From NCBI GenBank assembly GCA_903851365.1, contig CAINOB010000050.1, forward strand, positions 1 to 33,082: DNA of 33,082 nt. The letters are read 5' to 3'. Origin of the DNA: an uncultured Bacteroidota bacterium (lineage in GTDB: Bacteria; Bacteroidota; Bacteroidia; Bacteroidales; UBA12481). The translations under genes were made by a program, and so were the position numbers. Positions 22,104 through 31,702 of the stretch are shown in pieces (within the stretch, counting starts at the first letter, position 1; every line of letters begins with the position of its first letter). The notes under the pieces were generated by a model. It searched no databases, was not told the DNA's origin, and was given only the letters and a program-made list of their open reading frames with translations.

Positions 22104-22676
22104 ATGTCACTAAAAGGAACCCGGACAGAGGAGAATCTACTCAAGGCATTTGCTGGTGAGTCCCAGGCCAAGAATAGATATGAGTTTTTTGCAAAAGCTG
22201 CGAGAAAGGAAGGATTTGAACAAATTGCTGCTTTTTTTGAGGAGACTGCATTAAATGAACAATCCCATGCCAAGCAATTCTTTAAATTTCTGGAAGGCGG
22301 TCCTGTTGAAATCAAAGCCACATTTCTGGCCGGTAGAATTGGTTCAACCAAGGAAAACCTATTAGCTTCAGCTATGGGGGAGTATGAAGAATGGGCTGAA
22401 TTATACCCTGAATTTGAGAGCATTGCCCGCGAAGAAGGGTTCAAAGAAGTGGCCAACATTTTCAAATTAATCGCGAAAATTGAAAAGGAACATGAAATCA
22501 GGTTCAGAAAGCTCCTTGAAAATATTGAAACCGGTAAAGTTTTTGAGCGTGAAGAAAAAGTTAGGTGGAAATGCCGTAAGTGTGGTTACATTCATGAAGG
22601 AACAAAACCTTTAGAAAATTGCCCAGCTTGCAATCACCCTAAAAGCTACTTTGAAATTGAAGTACCCAATTACTAA
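22104..22676 (+). CDS. rbr: Rubrerythrin
   Basis: The 190-residue product has an N-terminal ferritin-like di-iron domain: E-S-Q-A near 19-22, the NEQSH motif with His55, E-Y-E-E at 93-96 and KEH at 128-130. The C-terminal rubredoxin-like domain has two CxxC pairs at 157/160 and 173/176. Rubrerythrin reduces hydrogen peroxide in the cytoplasm and is typical of anaerobes and microaerophiles. The ATG at 22104 precedes the conserved L-K-G-T-R-T-E-x-N-L start. The 114-base upstream gap is AT-rich and probably holds its promoter; no operator was identified. The following epimerase-like gene is 17 bases away, likely co-transcribed. Confidence 0.95.
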   Translation: MSLKGTRTEENLLKAFAGESQAKNRYEFFAKAARKEGFEQIAAFFEETALNEQSHAKQFFKFLEGGPVEIKATFLAGRIGSTKENLLASAMGEYEEWAELYPEFESIAREEGFKEVANIFKLIAKIEKEHEIRFRKLLENIETGKVFEREEKVRWKCRKCGYIHEGTKPLENCPACNHPKSYFEIEVPNY

Positions 22677-22693
22677 TAAATAAAAACTCATTC

Positions 22694-24145
22694 ATGAAGA
22701 TCCTCCTGACTGGCGCAACTGGATACATTGGAAGAAGACTTTTACCGGCACTTTTAGAAAATGGCCATAAAGTCATCTGTTGTGTCAGGGCAGGCAACCG
22801 ATTCCTCGAAGAATTCAATCATCCGAATTTAAGCACAGTTGAAGTCGATTTTCTTAAGACTAATGACACCTCAAAATTGCCACTGGATATTGATGCTGCA
22901 TATTTCCTTATGCATTCTATGAACGTATCAACCCGCAATTTTGAAAATCTCGAAAAATGTATTGCAATTAATTTTGTTCAATATATTAACAGCTCGAAGG
23001 CAAAACAGATCATATATTTGAGTGGATTAGTGCCTTCTTCCGGGCAGCTCTCCTCGCATCTGAGATCCCGTTGGGAAGTTGAGAAGATACTTACGCTCAG
23101 CACGGTTCCGTCGACCATTCTTAGGGCTGGCATAGTAGTAGGCTCAGGAAGTGCTTCTTTTGAAATAATAAGGGATCTCTCTGAGAAACTTCCGATTATG
23201 ATAGCACCGGGTTGGTTAAATAACCGATGTCAACCTATCGCGATCAGAAATGTCATTCAATATCTGATTGGCACTTTAGGTCACTCCTCGTGCTTAGGCA
23301 AAACCTTTGATATTGGAGGTCCGGAAATCCTGACCTATAAGGAAATGATTCTGGGTTATGGCAAGGTTAGAAAACTAAAAAGAAGAATCTTTACCCTACC
23401 CTTTATAAGTCCGAGGCTTTCTTCCTATTGGCTATTTTTCATCACAACAACCTCCTATAAACTGGCTGCCAACCTTGTGGAAAGTATGAAGGCGGACCTT
23501 ATTTGCAAGAATAATGATCTTGAGGTAATCCTTGGAATTGAGTCGATATCCTATGATCAGGCAATTATATTGGCTTTTGCTAAAATTGAACAGAACCTCG
23601 TTTTGTCAAGTTGGAAAGATGCTCTCAATGATCCTGGATTATTTAAGCGAATGACAGGATTCATTGAGGTACCGAAATTTGGAACATTTCTGAATGAACA
23701 GGTCGTAAATATCGGTCCTGATTATCAGAATACACTGGCAAATCTATGGTCTGTTGGCGGCGATACTGGGTGGTACTATGCAAATTGGATTTGGCGGATT
23801 AGGGGAGCCATTGATCGCCTGGTAGGAGGTGTTGGATTAAGGAGAGGTAGAACCCACCCCTGGCAAATTCACCCCGGAGACGCATTGGATTTCTGGAGGG
23901 TATTAATTGCAGACAGATCCAGCAGGAGGTTATTATTATTTGCTGAAATGAAGATTCCAGGGGAAGCATGGCTCGAATTTAGTATTCTGGAAGGGAAACA
24001 GGGTTTCGAACTTCATCAGGTGGCAACATTCAGACCCAATGGCATCACAGGGCGCATGTATTGGTTTTTGCTTTGGCCGATACACACCTTGATCTTTATC
24101 AATATGGCCAAAAAAATTGCACTCAACGAGAACACTATTCTATAA
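22694..24145 (+). CDS. NAD(P)-binding epimerase-like protein with DUF2867-like C-terminal domain
   Basis: The 483-residue product starts with an extended short-chain-dehydrogenase Rossmann fold: GATGYIG at 7-13, then the Y-F-L-M-H-S-M and I-Y-L-S-G-L segments and an R-A-G-I-V-V-G-S-G-S stretch, resembling atypical NmrA/complex-I-type reductases. Residues from about 320 to 480 (GPDYQNTLANLWSVGGDTGW, then WRIRG..DRLVGGVGLRRGR.HP, GDALDFWRV, PGEAWLEF) match the DUF2867 pattern often fused to such domains. The substrate is not known. The 3' end overlaps the convergent histidine-kinase gene by 11 bases. Confidence 0.88.
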   Translation: MKILLTGATGYIGRRLLPALLENGHKVICCVRAGNRFLEEFNHPNLSTVEVDFLKTNDTSKLPLDIDAAYFLMHSMNVSTRNFENLEKCIAINFVQYINSSKAKQIIYLSGLVPSSGQLSSHLRSRWEVEKILTLSTVPSTILRAGIVVGSGSASFEIIRDLSEKLPIMIAPGWLNNRCQPIAIRNVIQYLIGTLGHSSCLGKTFDIGGPEILTYKEMILGYGKVRKLKRRIFTLPFISPRLSSYWLFFITTTSYKLAANLVESMKADLICKNNDLEVILGIESISYDQAIILAFAKIEQNLVLSSWKDALNDPGLFKRMTGFIEVPKFGTFLNEQVVNIGPDYQNTLANLWSVGGDTGWYYANWIWRIRGAIDRLVGGVGLRRGRTHPWQIHPGDALDFWRVLIADRSSRRLLLFAEMKIPGEAWLEFSILEGKQGFELHQVATFRPNGITGRMYWFLLWPIHTLIFINMAKKIALNENTIL

Positions 24146-26804
24146 TTGGATCCGGAAAACTCAAAATAAACGTTGCTCCAAACCCAGGAAGGCTCTCCAC
24201 TCGGATACTGCCCCCTGATAATTGGACGAACTTCCTGGTTAAAGATAATCCCAATCCAGTTCCTTCGTAATTCCTCTTTATTCCTTGGCTGACCTGATGA
24301 AAATCCTCAAAAATTCGATCGAAATCTTTCTCAGATATTCCAATTCCGGTATCCGAAACACGAATGAGCCCGAATCTCTTTCCATTAACATTTTCAATTG
24401 AGGTTGAAATGGTGATTCCTCCAAGGTTGGTAAATTTTATAGCGTTACTGATAAGATTCACTAATGAACTTCTCAACAGCTGGCTATCAATCATTAATAC
24501 CATTTGAGCTCCTCCGGGTTGACGTTCAATAAAGAGCCCTTTCTTCTTTACATTAGGAGCAAAAAGGAAAATAACTTCATCTATAAATTTATTTAAACTT
24601 ACAGCTTCGATGGTTAACTCAATTTTTCCAGATTCCACCCTCGATAAATCAAGAATCTGACTTAGAGTTTCAAGTAATCTATTTCCACTGGATAAAATTA
24701 TATCAGCATATCTCTGAATTTCTGAATCTTCTGATTCTGTCAGAATTAATTCAGCAAATCCCAGGACACCACTGAGGGGTGTTCTGATTTCATGGCTCAT
24801 GTTGGCTAAAAATGATGATTTAACCAAATTAGCTTCTTCAGCGTGCTCTTTGGCCAAAATCAATTCCTCATTTGAAGCTTTCCTCTTAATGACACTCGCA
24901 AAAACTTGACCTAACACCTGAAGTAAAGAAATCTCATCTTTGTTCCAGGTTCTCAACTCCCTCACTGAATCGAATCCAGCAAAACCAAGTAATTCGCCGC
25001 CAACTTCGATTGGAACCATAATAACCGACTTAATCCCTTGTGATTCGAATACCGCCTGTTCGGATTTCCAATCTGAAGATAACTCTGAGACATCAGGAAC
25101 ATATATTATCTCAGATCGGGTCAACTTTTCCATCCATCTGGGAACCTGGTCCATTCGAATAGATTGATGTTTCTTAATTGCCGGATTTACACCTGGAGAA
25201 TACCATTCATGTGTGCTGTTGATTAATTTCTTATCAAAATCAAAACGAAAAATGTAGGCTCTATTAACACGACAATAGGATCCGAGACTCATTAATGCCC
25301 TATTAAAGGTGCGATCGATATCATTCAGTTCCGTATTGAGAAAATCCAACTCGAGTGTGATCAGGATATTCTCAAATGCCTCACGGTTGGCCATTCGCTT
25401 ATCCGCATCAAATCTTTCTGTAAAGTCTTCAATTAAACCTACCCCACCCCTGATTTGTCCGTCTTTGGTTGTTATTGGAGCAAAAAAACCACGTACCGGA
25501 GTAACCTTTAATGCTGTAATAGAATGATATTCATGCTCATAGTAACCAATTATTCCCTTTAAGGAATCGGATACCGCTTTTGTCATCGTTGCATCCGGCA
25601 AAGTGAGCATATTCAAACCAATTAAGAGCTCCCTTGATGAACCAATTATTTTAACAAAAGCATCATTGCAAGTAGTTATTTTTCCTGAAACATCGTATTG
25701 AATCACTCCAACCGGGGTATTATCAAAAATTAACCGATACTTTTCCTCACTCTCTCGAAGATTATCAAGTAGAAAGACTTGATCAGTAATCTCATGAAAA
25801 ACTATAATGATACCCAGTCGATGATTCTGCCGGTTATTGACACTCGCATTGGTAACAATAAAGGAGCGCTTGACATTATCAATATGAAACTTAACTTGTA
25901 TTCGCTGGTTATCGTTTCCGTCAATCAAATTTATTATCAAAGGATACTTTTCGAAGATCTCCTTTCCAAGCTTCCCAAGAGATTTATCATTCAGCCCTTT
26001 AAATAAATTTCCTGCTGCTAAATTAAAATCAATCAGCCTACCCTCAATATCAATAATAAAAACTGCATCCCTAAACGATTGATAAACTGATACTCTAGCT
26101 TTTGGAAGAAAAAATACCATGTAGTTTCCAAAAACACCCCAGGCAAAAAGAGGAGCTGTTATAAGAAATCCAAAAGGACTAATATCCAACCCTTTTGATA
26201 ATCCTAATTGATAAATGAGGTGAGCCACCCATGGACCTAAGCACCCAATGAGGAGTATCCATGCCTGACGTCGCTCAACCATTTCCTTTCTCAATTTCCT
26301 TGCGAACAAAATGAATGAAGCTAACAGGGCCAGGTTGAGGTAAATAATATTTATATAATACCAAAAGGCTCTTTTGATCTCTAATTCGTAATAATTCAGA
26401 TCTGCATTTCGGGTTATTTCACCAATACTTTTGTAAAACAAATGGTGCCAGTCATTAGTATAATAAACCAGGAGGGTAATTACCGGAAATATCAAAATCG
26501 CTCTTATCCACCACAATTTCAACCATTGGTCATTTCCTGCCAATCGTATTGCAAGCAAAATACAAAGAGCTGGGATAGTTGAAATTCCAATATATTCTAT
26601 CTTTAACCAAAATAAAATTCCGGTTTTTGTCTCGTTAAGCAATTCGAACCCAAATCCAGCAATATAAAAGGTTAAAGAGACCATTAATAAGCAAAACTCT
26701 ACCGACCCGAGAACCTTTATGTTTGCAAAAGCATAAATTGCAAGACCGGTAGTTACAGCCGCTACAAGGAACAGAGCGAAATTTATTATTGGTATCTCAA
26801 TCAT
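24135..26804 (-). CDS. Membrane-bound sensor histidine kinase (7TM-PAS-PAS-GAF-HisKA-HATPase)
   Basis: The 889-residue product begins with seven predicted membrane helices (about 1-235, 7TM histidine-kinase N-terminal type), then PAS at about 240-345 and 350-470, GAF at about 480-645, HisKA with the phospho-acceptor NMSHEIRTPL (His671), and a complete ATPase domain: N box LVNLISNAIKF (781-791), VSDTGIGIS, F box IFEDFHQ and GTGLGLSL. There is no receiver or phosphotransfer domain and no response-regulator gene next to it, so it is an orphan kinase. The signal is unknown. The start at 26804 is 69 bases from the divergent UroD-family gene. Confidence 0.92.
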   Translation of the reverse strand: MIEIPIINFALFLVAAVTTGLAIYAFANIKVLGSVEFCLLMVSLTFYIAGFGFELLNETKTGILFWLKIEYIGISTIPALCILLAIRLAGNDQWLKLWWIRAILIFPVITLLVYYTNDWHHLFYKSIGEITRNADLNYYELEIKRAFWYYINIIYLNLALLASFILFARKLRKEMVERRQAWILLIGCLGPWVAHLIYQLGLSKGLDISPFGFLITAPLFAWGVFGNYMVFFLPKARVSVYQSFRDAVFIIDIEGRLIDFNLAAGNLFKGLNDKSLGKLGKEIFEKYPLIINLIDGNDNQRIQVKFHIDNVKRSFIVTNASVNNRQNHRLGIIIVFHEITDQVFLLDNLRESEEKYRLIFDNTPVGVIQYDVSGKITTCNDAFVKIIGSSRELLIGLNMLTLPDATMTKAVSDSLKGIIGYYEHEYHSITALKVTPVRGFFAPITTKDGQIRGGVGLIEDFTERFDADKRMANREAFENILITLELDFLNTELNDIDRTFNRALMSLGSYCRVNRAYIFRFDFDKKLINSTHEWYSPGVNPAIKKHQSIRMDQVPRWMEKLTRSEIIYVPDVSELSSDWKSEQAVFESQGIKSVIMVPIEVGGELLGFAGFDSVRELRTWNKDEISLLQVLGQVFASVIKRKASNEELILAKEHAEEANLVKSSFLANMSHEIRTPLSGVLGFAELILTESEDSEIQRYADIILSSGNRLLETLSQILDLSRVESGKIELTIEAVSLNKFIDEVIFLFAPNVKKKGLFIERQPGGAQMVLMIDSQLLRSSLVNLISNAIKFTNLGGITISTSIENVNGKRFGLIRVSDTGIGISEKDFDRIFEDFHQVSQGIKRNYEGTGLGLSLTRKFVQLSGGSIRVESLPGFGATFILSFPDPIIE

Positions 26805-26873
26805 GTAGGCAATGATTCTGGTTTAAAACTAAATATATTTTTCAAAGATTTATTATCACCATAAAAAGAAAGA

Positions 26874-27893
26874 ATGACGAAGCGCGAAATAATTAAGCTT
26901 ACACTTAATGGAGGAATCCCTCCATACGTGCCGTGGTCGTTTAAATTTACAAAAGAACCTTCTGTTCTGCTTTGCGAATATTACGGTGTCAAAGACTTGG
27001 ATTTACCCGTTGGTAATCATATTCTCAACTTGGGCAGTGACATTGGTTTCTTTGAACAAGAAGAGAATTGTAGATTCAGGGATGTTTTTGGCGTTGTTTG
27101 GGATCGTTCTGTCGATAAAGATATCGGGATTCCCGTTGAACCGGTACTTAATAATCCAACATTAAAGGGATATAACTTTCCAAATCCTAATGATTTAAGA
27201 TTTTACCAAGATATTGAAAGTGAAATCTCTGCGAAACCTGACCTATTCAGGGTATTCCAAATTGGGTTTAGCTTATTTGAAAGGGCTTGGACACTTCGCG
27301 GGATGGAGAACTTTCTTACGGATTTTTATATGAACCCTGATTTTGCACATGAACTTTTAGAAGGGATTACTGATTATAATCTGAAGCAAATTGAAAAAGC
27401 ACTAACTTTTGATATTGATGCCATCTATTTTGGAGATGATTGGGGACAGCAACACGGCTTAATCATGGGATATAGTATCTGGAAAGAATTTATTCATCCT
27501 CAGCTGATTAAAATGTATAATAAAGTAAAAGATGCTGGTAAGTTCATTATGATTCATAGTTGCGGGGATGTGGATGAGCTTTTTCCGGACTTGATCAAAA
27601 TTGGTGTTAACTGCTTTAATCCTTTCCAGCCTGAGGTTATGGATGTTGAATCATTGGTCCATCAATACCGTGGTAAACTATGTTTTCATGGAGGGTTGTC
27701 CATACAGAAGATTTTACCGTTTGGTACAGTGAGGGAGGTTTCCGAGGAAACAAATCGACTGATTAGTTTAGGTGAATCTGGGGGCCTTATTTTGTCACCA
27801 TCGCATTCAGTTGAAGGAGATACACCCTTTGAAAATATCCTTGCGTTTATAGGTATAGCACAGACCCAACCGGGGTATCTCAGTCAAATCTAA
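26874..27893 (+). CDS. Uroporphyrinogen decarboxylase family protein (methyltransferase-like)
   Basis: The 339-residue product has the UroD/MtaA fold pattern: FGDDWGQQHG at about 186-195, then MIHSCGDVDEL (His228, Cys230), FNPFQPEVMD, FHGGLSIQKILPFGT, and LSPSHSVEGDTPFENI at 308-322. H-x-C-G is the zinc site start in corrinoid methyltransferases such as MtaA; their third Cys is not evident here, where the region reads S-P-S-H. True HemE motifs for porphyrin binding (R-x-R near the N-terminus) are not seen, so haem synthesis is unlikely. The substrate is unknown. It is not next to corrinoid-protein genes. Its stop is one base from the convergent outer-membrane-protein stop. Confidence 0.85.
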   Translation: MTKREIIKLTLNGGIPPYVPWSFKFTKEPSVLLCEYYGVKDLDLPVGNHILNLGSDIGFFEQEENCRFRDVFGVVWDRSVDKDIGIPVEPVLNNPTLKGYNFPNPNDLRFYQDIESEISAKPDLFRVFQIGFSLFERAWTLRGMENFLTDFYMNPDFAHELLEGITDYNLKQIEKALTFDIDAIYFGDDWGQQHGLIMGYSIWKEFIHPQLIKMYNKVKDAGKFIMIHSCGDVDELFPDLIKIGVNCFNPFQPEVMDVESLVHQYRGKLCFHGGLSIQKILPFGTVREVSEETNRLISLGESGGLILSPSHSVEGDTPFENILAFIGIAQTQPGYLSQI

Positions 27894-27894
27894 T

Positions 27895-28527
27895 TTAAAA
27901 AAGCCGCCAGCCAATAGAACAATATATCGTATTCCGCAAACCAAAATCATTGATCGAGCGAATTGATAAAAAATTATTCAAACCGAACTCATATCCAACA
28001 TCAAACGTCAGCATTAAAAGATCCAATCCAGCACCGATTTGGGCCGACCAAACAGGATCTTTAAAATCTGCCCTGGTTAATGTGTTGCTTTGATTTAATC
28101 CGTTCACAGATAAAGAAAATTCCTTATTTAAAAGGAAGGAGGCTACGGGGCCACACCAAACTCTTAATCTTGCTACTTTAAGATCCAGCAATTTGTATCC
28201 AAGAACAATTGGCACATTCACTGATGAGAGGCTGACAGATTGCTGAAAATTCAAATTTGAGGCAGGGTTGAGAAGATCGATTGAACTATGCAGTGCCCCA
28301 CGTTTTAGGCTAAAGTAGGCTTCAGGTTGGATATAGAATCTCTTGACGTAGATACCTAAAAAGAAACCTCCCTGAAAACCGCTTTTAAGATCATTAACGT
28401 ATTGTGTATAATCGGTGGTTAACTTGGTAGAGTTCCATCCGACCTTTGGACCGAAACTGATTGGTCCCTGCGCAAATATTCCAAACGGAATCATGTACAG
28501 AATCAGAACCCATGCAACCTTTTTCAT
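27895..28527 (-). CDS. Outer-membrane beta-barrel protein, PorT-like
   Basis: The 210-residue product has a signal peptide (MKKVAWVLILYMIPFGIFAQ) and then alternating beta strands: SFGPKVGWNSTKL, FQGGFFLGIYVKRFYIQPEAYFSLKRG, SVNVPIVLGYKLL and the terminal YCSIGWRLF, ending in Phe as many outer-membrane barrels do. The pattern G-P-K-x-G-x-N...G-F-x-G-x-x..Y-I-Q-P-E...S-x-N-V-P is that of the PorT-family barrels of Bacteroidota. It is in the outer membrane; the function is not known. It follows the 309-residue gene after 11 bases and is probably in one operon with it. Confidence 0.85.
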   Translation of the reverse strand: MKKVAWVLILYMIPFGIFAQGPISFGPKVGWNSTKLTTDYTQYVNDLKSGFQGGFFLGIYVKRFYIQPEAYFSLKRGALHSSIDLLNPASNLNFQQSVSLSSVNVPIVLGYKLLDLKVARLRVWCGPVASFLLNKEFSLSVNGLNQSNTLTRADFKDPVWSAQIGAGLDLLMLTFDVGYEFGLNNFLSIRSINDFGLRNTIYCSIGWRLF

Positions 28528-28538
28528 AACTATTCAAA

Positions 28539-29468
28539 TTAGTGATCTAAAGTTTTGACCATCCTTTTCGTTAACCCTATTTGGAAGCCTGCCCGGAAAC
28601 TCTGAAACAGAAAATCCTTCAATCCTTTCTCATATCCAACAACAAATGCCGCCTCACCCATCTTTATGCCAACATCTGCCCGATAAACCATTGGTTGATC
28701 CCCATTTTTCATATATCCCGAATAACCCCTGAATGATTGATTAACGAAAAAATCTTTAAAGTCAAAGTTTATGCCACAACCATATAATAACGCATCATTT
28801 TGCGGATAATTATTCAAATTTGTTTGCCAGCAGTAAAATCCAATTTCCGCATACCATCGAACATGTCGGAAGTATCCTTTATTATTGCCGTAAGAATCTC
28901 CAATCGAAGCATCCAAGTGATAACCCGGAGCATCAGTATAGCGCGCATTAGCCCGGTTAGTGCCACTTGCGGTTCTACAAGACATTGCAATTGAAATATC
29001 AGGTAAATAGGCATGGTTCCTGACCAACTGTATGATTGTTCCAAAATAAATATCACCAAAAGCTTTTCCAACAACAGCTTTACCTGTTTCTGTTCTGTTG
29101 TGTACGCTAGCGGCAGAATCCATACTAAAAAACTCAACCGGTACATACTGAAATTCAAGTCCTACCCTACCTTTTGCCACTGGAATAATGAAATGCATGC
29201 TGAAATCTTGCGTTTTATCTCCTTTCCCCGAGTAATATTCAAAAGATCCAGACCAGTAGAATTTAGTTGGAATAATGGCTTCATGCAAGAGTGGCACGGG
29301 CAAGGCATTTGGGCCAAAATAACCTGGCGAAACAATTTGATATCTCGACCAATTTTTCAGATTGTCGGGCTGAATATATGGGTCAGGTGGGAAGTATTTA
29401 TTCTGAGCCAACAATCCAATCGGGAACAAAAGCATGATCAGAACCTGTCTATAAATATACTTTGGCAT
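28539..29468 (-). CDS. Exported beta-rich protein, probably outer membrane; unknown function
   Basis: The 309-residue product has a signal peptide (hydrophobic VLIMLLFPIGLLAQ, cut near residue 21). Beyond it the chain is rich in aromatic and glycine residues in alternating strands, as in an outer-membrane barrel (FYWSGSFEYYSGKG, GRVGLEFQYVPVEFF, YGCGINFDFKDFFV, YRADVGIKMGEAAFVVGYEKGL). I do not recognise a named family. No lipobox or catalytic motif is visible. It begins 77 bases from the divergent rarA start and is followed by the PorT-like gene, which suggests a two-gene outer-membrane operon. Confidence 0.8.
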   Translation of the reverse strand: MPKYIYRQVLIMLLFPIGLLAQNKYFPPDPYIQPDNLKNWSRYQIVSPGYFGPNALPVPLLHEAIIPTKFYWSGSFEYYSGKGDKTQDFSMHFIIPVAKGRVGLEFQYVPVEFFSMDSAASVHNRTETGKAVVGKAFGDIYFGTIIQLVRNHAYLPDISIAMSCRTASGTNRANARYTDAPGYHLDASIGDSYGNNKGYFRHVRWYAEIGFYCWQTNLNNYPQNDALLYGCGINFDFKDFFVNQSFRGYSGYMKNGDQPMVYRADVGIKMGEAAFVVGYEKGLKDFLFQSFRAGFQIGLTKRMVKTLDH

Positions 29469-29545
29469 TTTTTCTATTTGAGGTCTTTTTGTAAAGATAC
29501 CTCCTTCATGGTAATTTATGTATTTTTGAGGTCAATTAAGTGCCT

Positions 29546-30826
29546 ATGCCCTCCAATATTCCTTTAGCTGAAAGAATGAGACCTCAAAAACTTGAGGACT
29601 ATGTTGGCCAGGAACATTTGGTTGGTGAAAATTCAATCCTTCGTAATGTCATTGAATCAGGTTCTTTACCTTCTTTCATTCTTTGGGGCCCCCCAGGTGT
29701 TGGTAAAACGACACTCGCCCGGATTATTGCCAGCCACCTTAATCGTCCCTTTTATACATTAAGTGCCATCAATTCCGGGGTTAAAGACATTCGTGACATA
29801 ATTGACAAAGCTCAGAAATCAAGATTTTTCGATTCCCCTTCTCCCATTCTTTTTATTGATGAAATCCATCGTTTCAGTAAGTCTCAGCAGGACTCGCTGT
29901 TAGCAGCTGTTGAGCAAGGCGTTGTGACATTAATTGGTGCCACCACTGAAAATCCGTCATTTGAAGTAATATCTCCTTTACTTAGCCGCTGTCAAGTATA
30001 TGTTTTAAAACCTCTGGAGAAATCACATCTCGAAGACCTACTTAAAAGATCCTTAACCCAGGACTTTGATCTACGAAATCGCAATATCGAATTGGAAGAA
30101 ACTGAGGCGATCTTAAGATTTTCAGGCGGTGATGCTCGGAAACTCTTCAATGTTTTAGAATTAGTGGTTCAATCAACTTCAGAAGATCCGGTTATACTAA
30201 CCAATGAAAGTGTTACAAGAAGGATACAGGAAAATATCACCATGTATGATAAGAATGGTGAGCTACATTACGATATTATCTCAGCTTTTATCAAATCCCT
30301 CCGGGGCTCTGATCCAAATGCGGCAGTTTACTGGCTCGCAAGAATGATTGAAGGAGGGGAAAAACCTGAATTTATTGCCAGGAGATTGTTGATTTTTTCT
30401 TCTGAAGACATCGGATTAGCCAATCCAAACGCTTTGCTTCTTGCTAATGCCTGCTTTGATGCCGTTCATAAAATTGGCTGGCCTGAGAGCAGAATAATCC
30501 TTTCTGAAGCAACAGTTTACCTGGCGACCTGCCCCAAAAGTAATTCAACTTACAAAGCAATTGGAGCAGCCCAAGAGCTGATTGCCCAAACTGGTGACCT
30601 CCCCGTTCCTCTACACCTAAGGAATGCACCCACAAAACTCATGAAAGAACTAGGGTATGGTAAAGATTATCAATATCCTCATGACCAAATCGGTAGGTTT
30701 ATTGATGAAGATTATCTTCCGGAAAAAATCAGAGGGACTCAAATTTGGTCGCCAGCTGAAACCCAGAAGGAAAAGGAGATTCGCGAAAAGATGAGAAAGC
30801 TATGGGGCGACCGATATGATTATTGA
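29546..30826 (+). CDS. rarA: Replication-associated recombination protein RarA/MgsA (AAA+ ATPase)
   Basis: From the ATG at 29546 the product is 426 residues (a GTG two codons earlier is possible). It has the clamp-loader-like AAA+ fold: LAERMRPQKLEDYVGQEHL at the start, Walker A GPPGVGKT at 48-55, Walker B LFIDEIHRF at 102-110, and sensor ATTENPSFEVISPLLSRC, all typical of RarA/MgsA/WRNIP1. The C-terminal tetramerisation part (PNAAVYWLARMIEGGE, FSSEDIGLANP, YKAIG) is intact. RarA acts at stalled replication forks. Its TGA stop lies just before the kdsA leader, and the two genes are probably co-transcribed although functionally unrelated. Confidence 0.95.
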   Translation: MPSNIPLAERMRPQKLEDYVGQEHLVGENSILRNVIESGSLPSFILWGPPGVGKTTLARIIASHLNRPFYTLSAINSGVKDIRDIIDKAQKSRFFDSPSPILFIDEIHRFSKSQQDSLLAAVEQGVVTLIGATTENPSFEVISPLLSRCQVYVLKPLEKSHLEDLLKRSLTQDFDLRNRNIELEETEAILRFSGGDARKLFNVLELVVQSTSEDPVILTNESVTRRIQENITMYDKNGELHYDIISAFIKSLRGSDPNAAVYWLARMIEGGEKPEFIARRLLIFSSEDIGLANPNALLLANACFDAVHKIGWPESRIILSEATVYLATCPKSNSTYKAIGAAQELIAQTGDLPVPLHLRNAPTKLMKELGYGKDYQYPHDQIGRFIDEDYLPEKIRGTQIWSPAETQKEKEIREKMRKLWGDRYDY

Positions 30827-30852
30827 ATCAAAAATTTAACTTTCCAAGAATT

Positions 30853-31698
30853 ATGAATATTCCTACTATTCCGAATATCCGGTTTTCGAGTGCAATTGGA
30901 TCAAATAGTTTCCTGCTAATTGCCGGGCCTTGTGTTGTTGAGTCCAGGGAAATAGTTTTCGAGACCGCACAGTCATTGAAATCTATCAGTGAAAAACTGG
31001 AGATTCCATTCATTTTTAAATCGAGTTATCGGAAGGCCAATCGAACCAGGAATGATTCTTTTAAAGGCATTGGTGATATTGAAGCGCTGGAAATACTTGC
31101 AGATGTTCGCACAAAACTCGGAATTCCAGTTATTACTGACGTTCACGAATCGTCCGAAGTTGAAATCGCTTCGAGATATGTTGATATTTTGCAGATTCCT
31201 GCCTTTCTGTGTCGACAAACCGATTTAATCCAGGCTGCTGCAAAAACCGGTAAACCTGTAAATATAAAAAAGGGGCAGTTTCTGTCGCCAGGATCAATGC
31301 GGTTTGGGGTTGAAAAAATTCTGGAATACGGAAATAAGAATGTAATGGTTACGGAAAGAGGTTCAAGTTTTGGTTATGGTGATCTTGTCATTGATTTCCG
31401 ATCAATACCAATTATGAAAAAATGGGGATTCCCTGTTATACTGGATATTACTCATAGCCTGCAGCAGCCTAACCAACCCGGTGGAGTCACAGGGGGACAG
31501 CCCGAAATGATAGAAACAATCGCCCGGGCGGGTATAGCAGCTGGTATTGATGGAATTTTCATGGAGACCCATCCGAATCCAGCTGTGGCTTTATCAGATG
31601 GCGCCAACATGCTTCCCTTGGCGAAAGCAGAAAAACTTCTAAGTAATTTATTAAATATCTACAGATTAATTAAGTCTCTAGATTTGGAAAACCAATAA
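30853..31698 (+). CDS. kdsA: 3-deoxy-8-phosphooctulonate (KDO-8-P) synthase
   Basis: From the ATG at 30853 the product is 281 residues; a TTG at 30823 overlapping the rarA stop would add ten residues that are not conserved. It condenses phosphoenolpyruvate and arabinose-5-phosphate to KDO-8-phosphate for lipopolysaccharide inner core. Family motifs present are FKSSYRKANR, TDVHE, LQIPAFLCRQTDL, KKGQFLSP, TERGSSFGY, DITHSLQQPN and GIFMETHPNP. The N-terminal motif reads AGPC with Cys27 where Escherichia coli has Asn, which marks the metal-dependent class as in Aquifex. It is cytoplasmic. Confidence 0.96.
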   Translation: MNIPTIPNIRFSSAIGSNSFLLIAGPCVVESREIVFETAQSLKSISEKLEIPFIFKSSYRKANRTRNDSFKGIGDIEALEILADVRTKLGIPVITDVHESSEVEIASRYVDILQIPAFLCRQTDLIQAAAKTGKPVNIKKGQFLSPGSMRFGVEKILEYGNKNVMVTERGSSFGYGDLVIDFRSIPIMKKWGFPVILDITHSLQQPNQPGGVTGGQPEMIETIARAGIAAGIDGIFMETHPNPAVALSDGANMLPLAKAEKLLSNLLNIYRLIKSLDLENQ

Positions 31699-31702
31699 TA
31701 AT

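Noticed and set aside
26874-27893. HemE (haem biosynthesis)
   Set aside because: The N-terminal porphyrin-binding arginine motif is missing and no haem genes are nearby.
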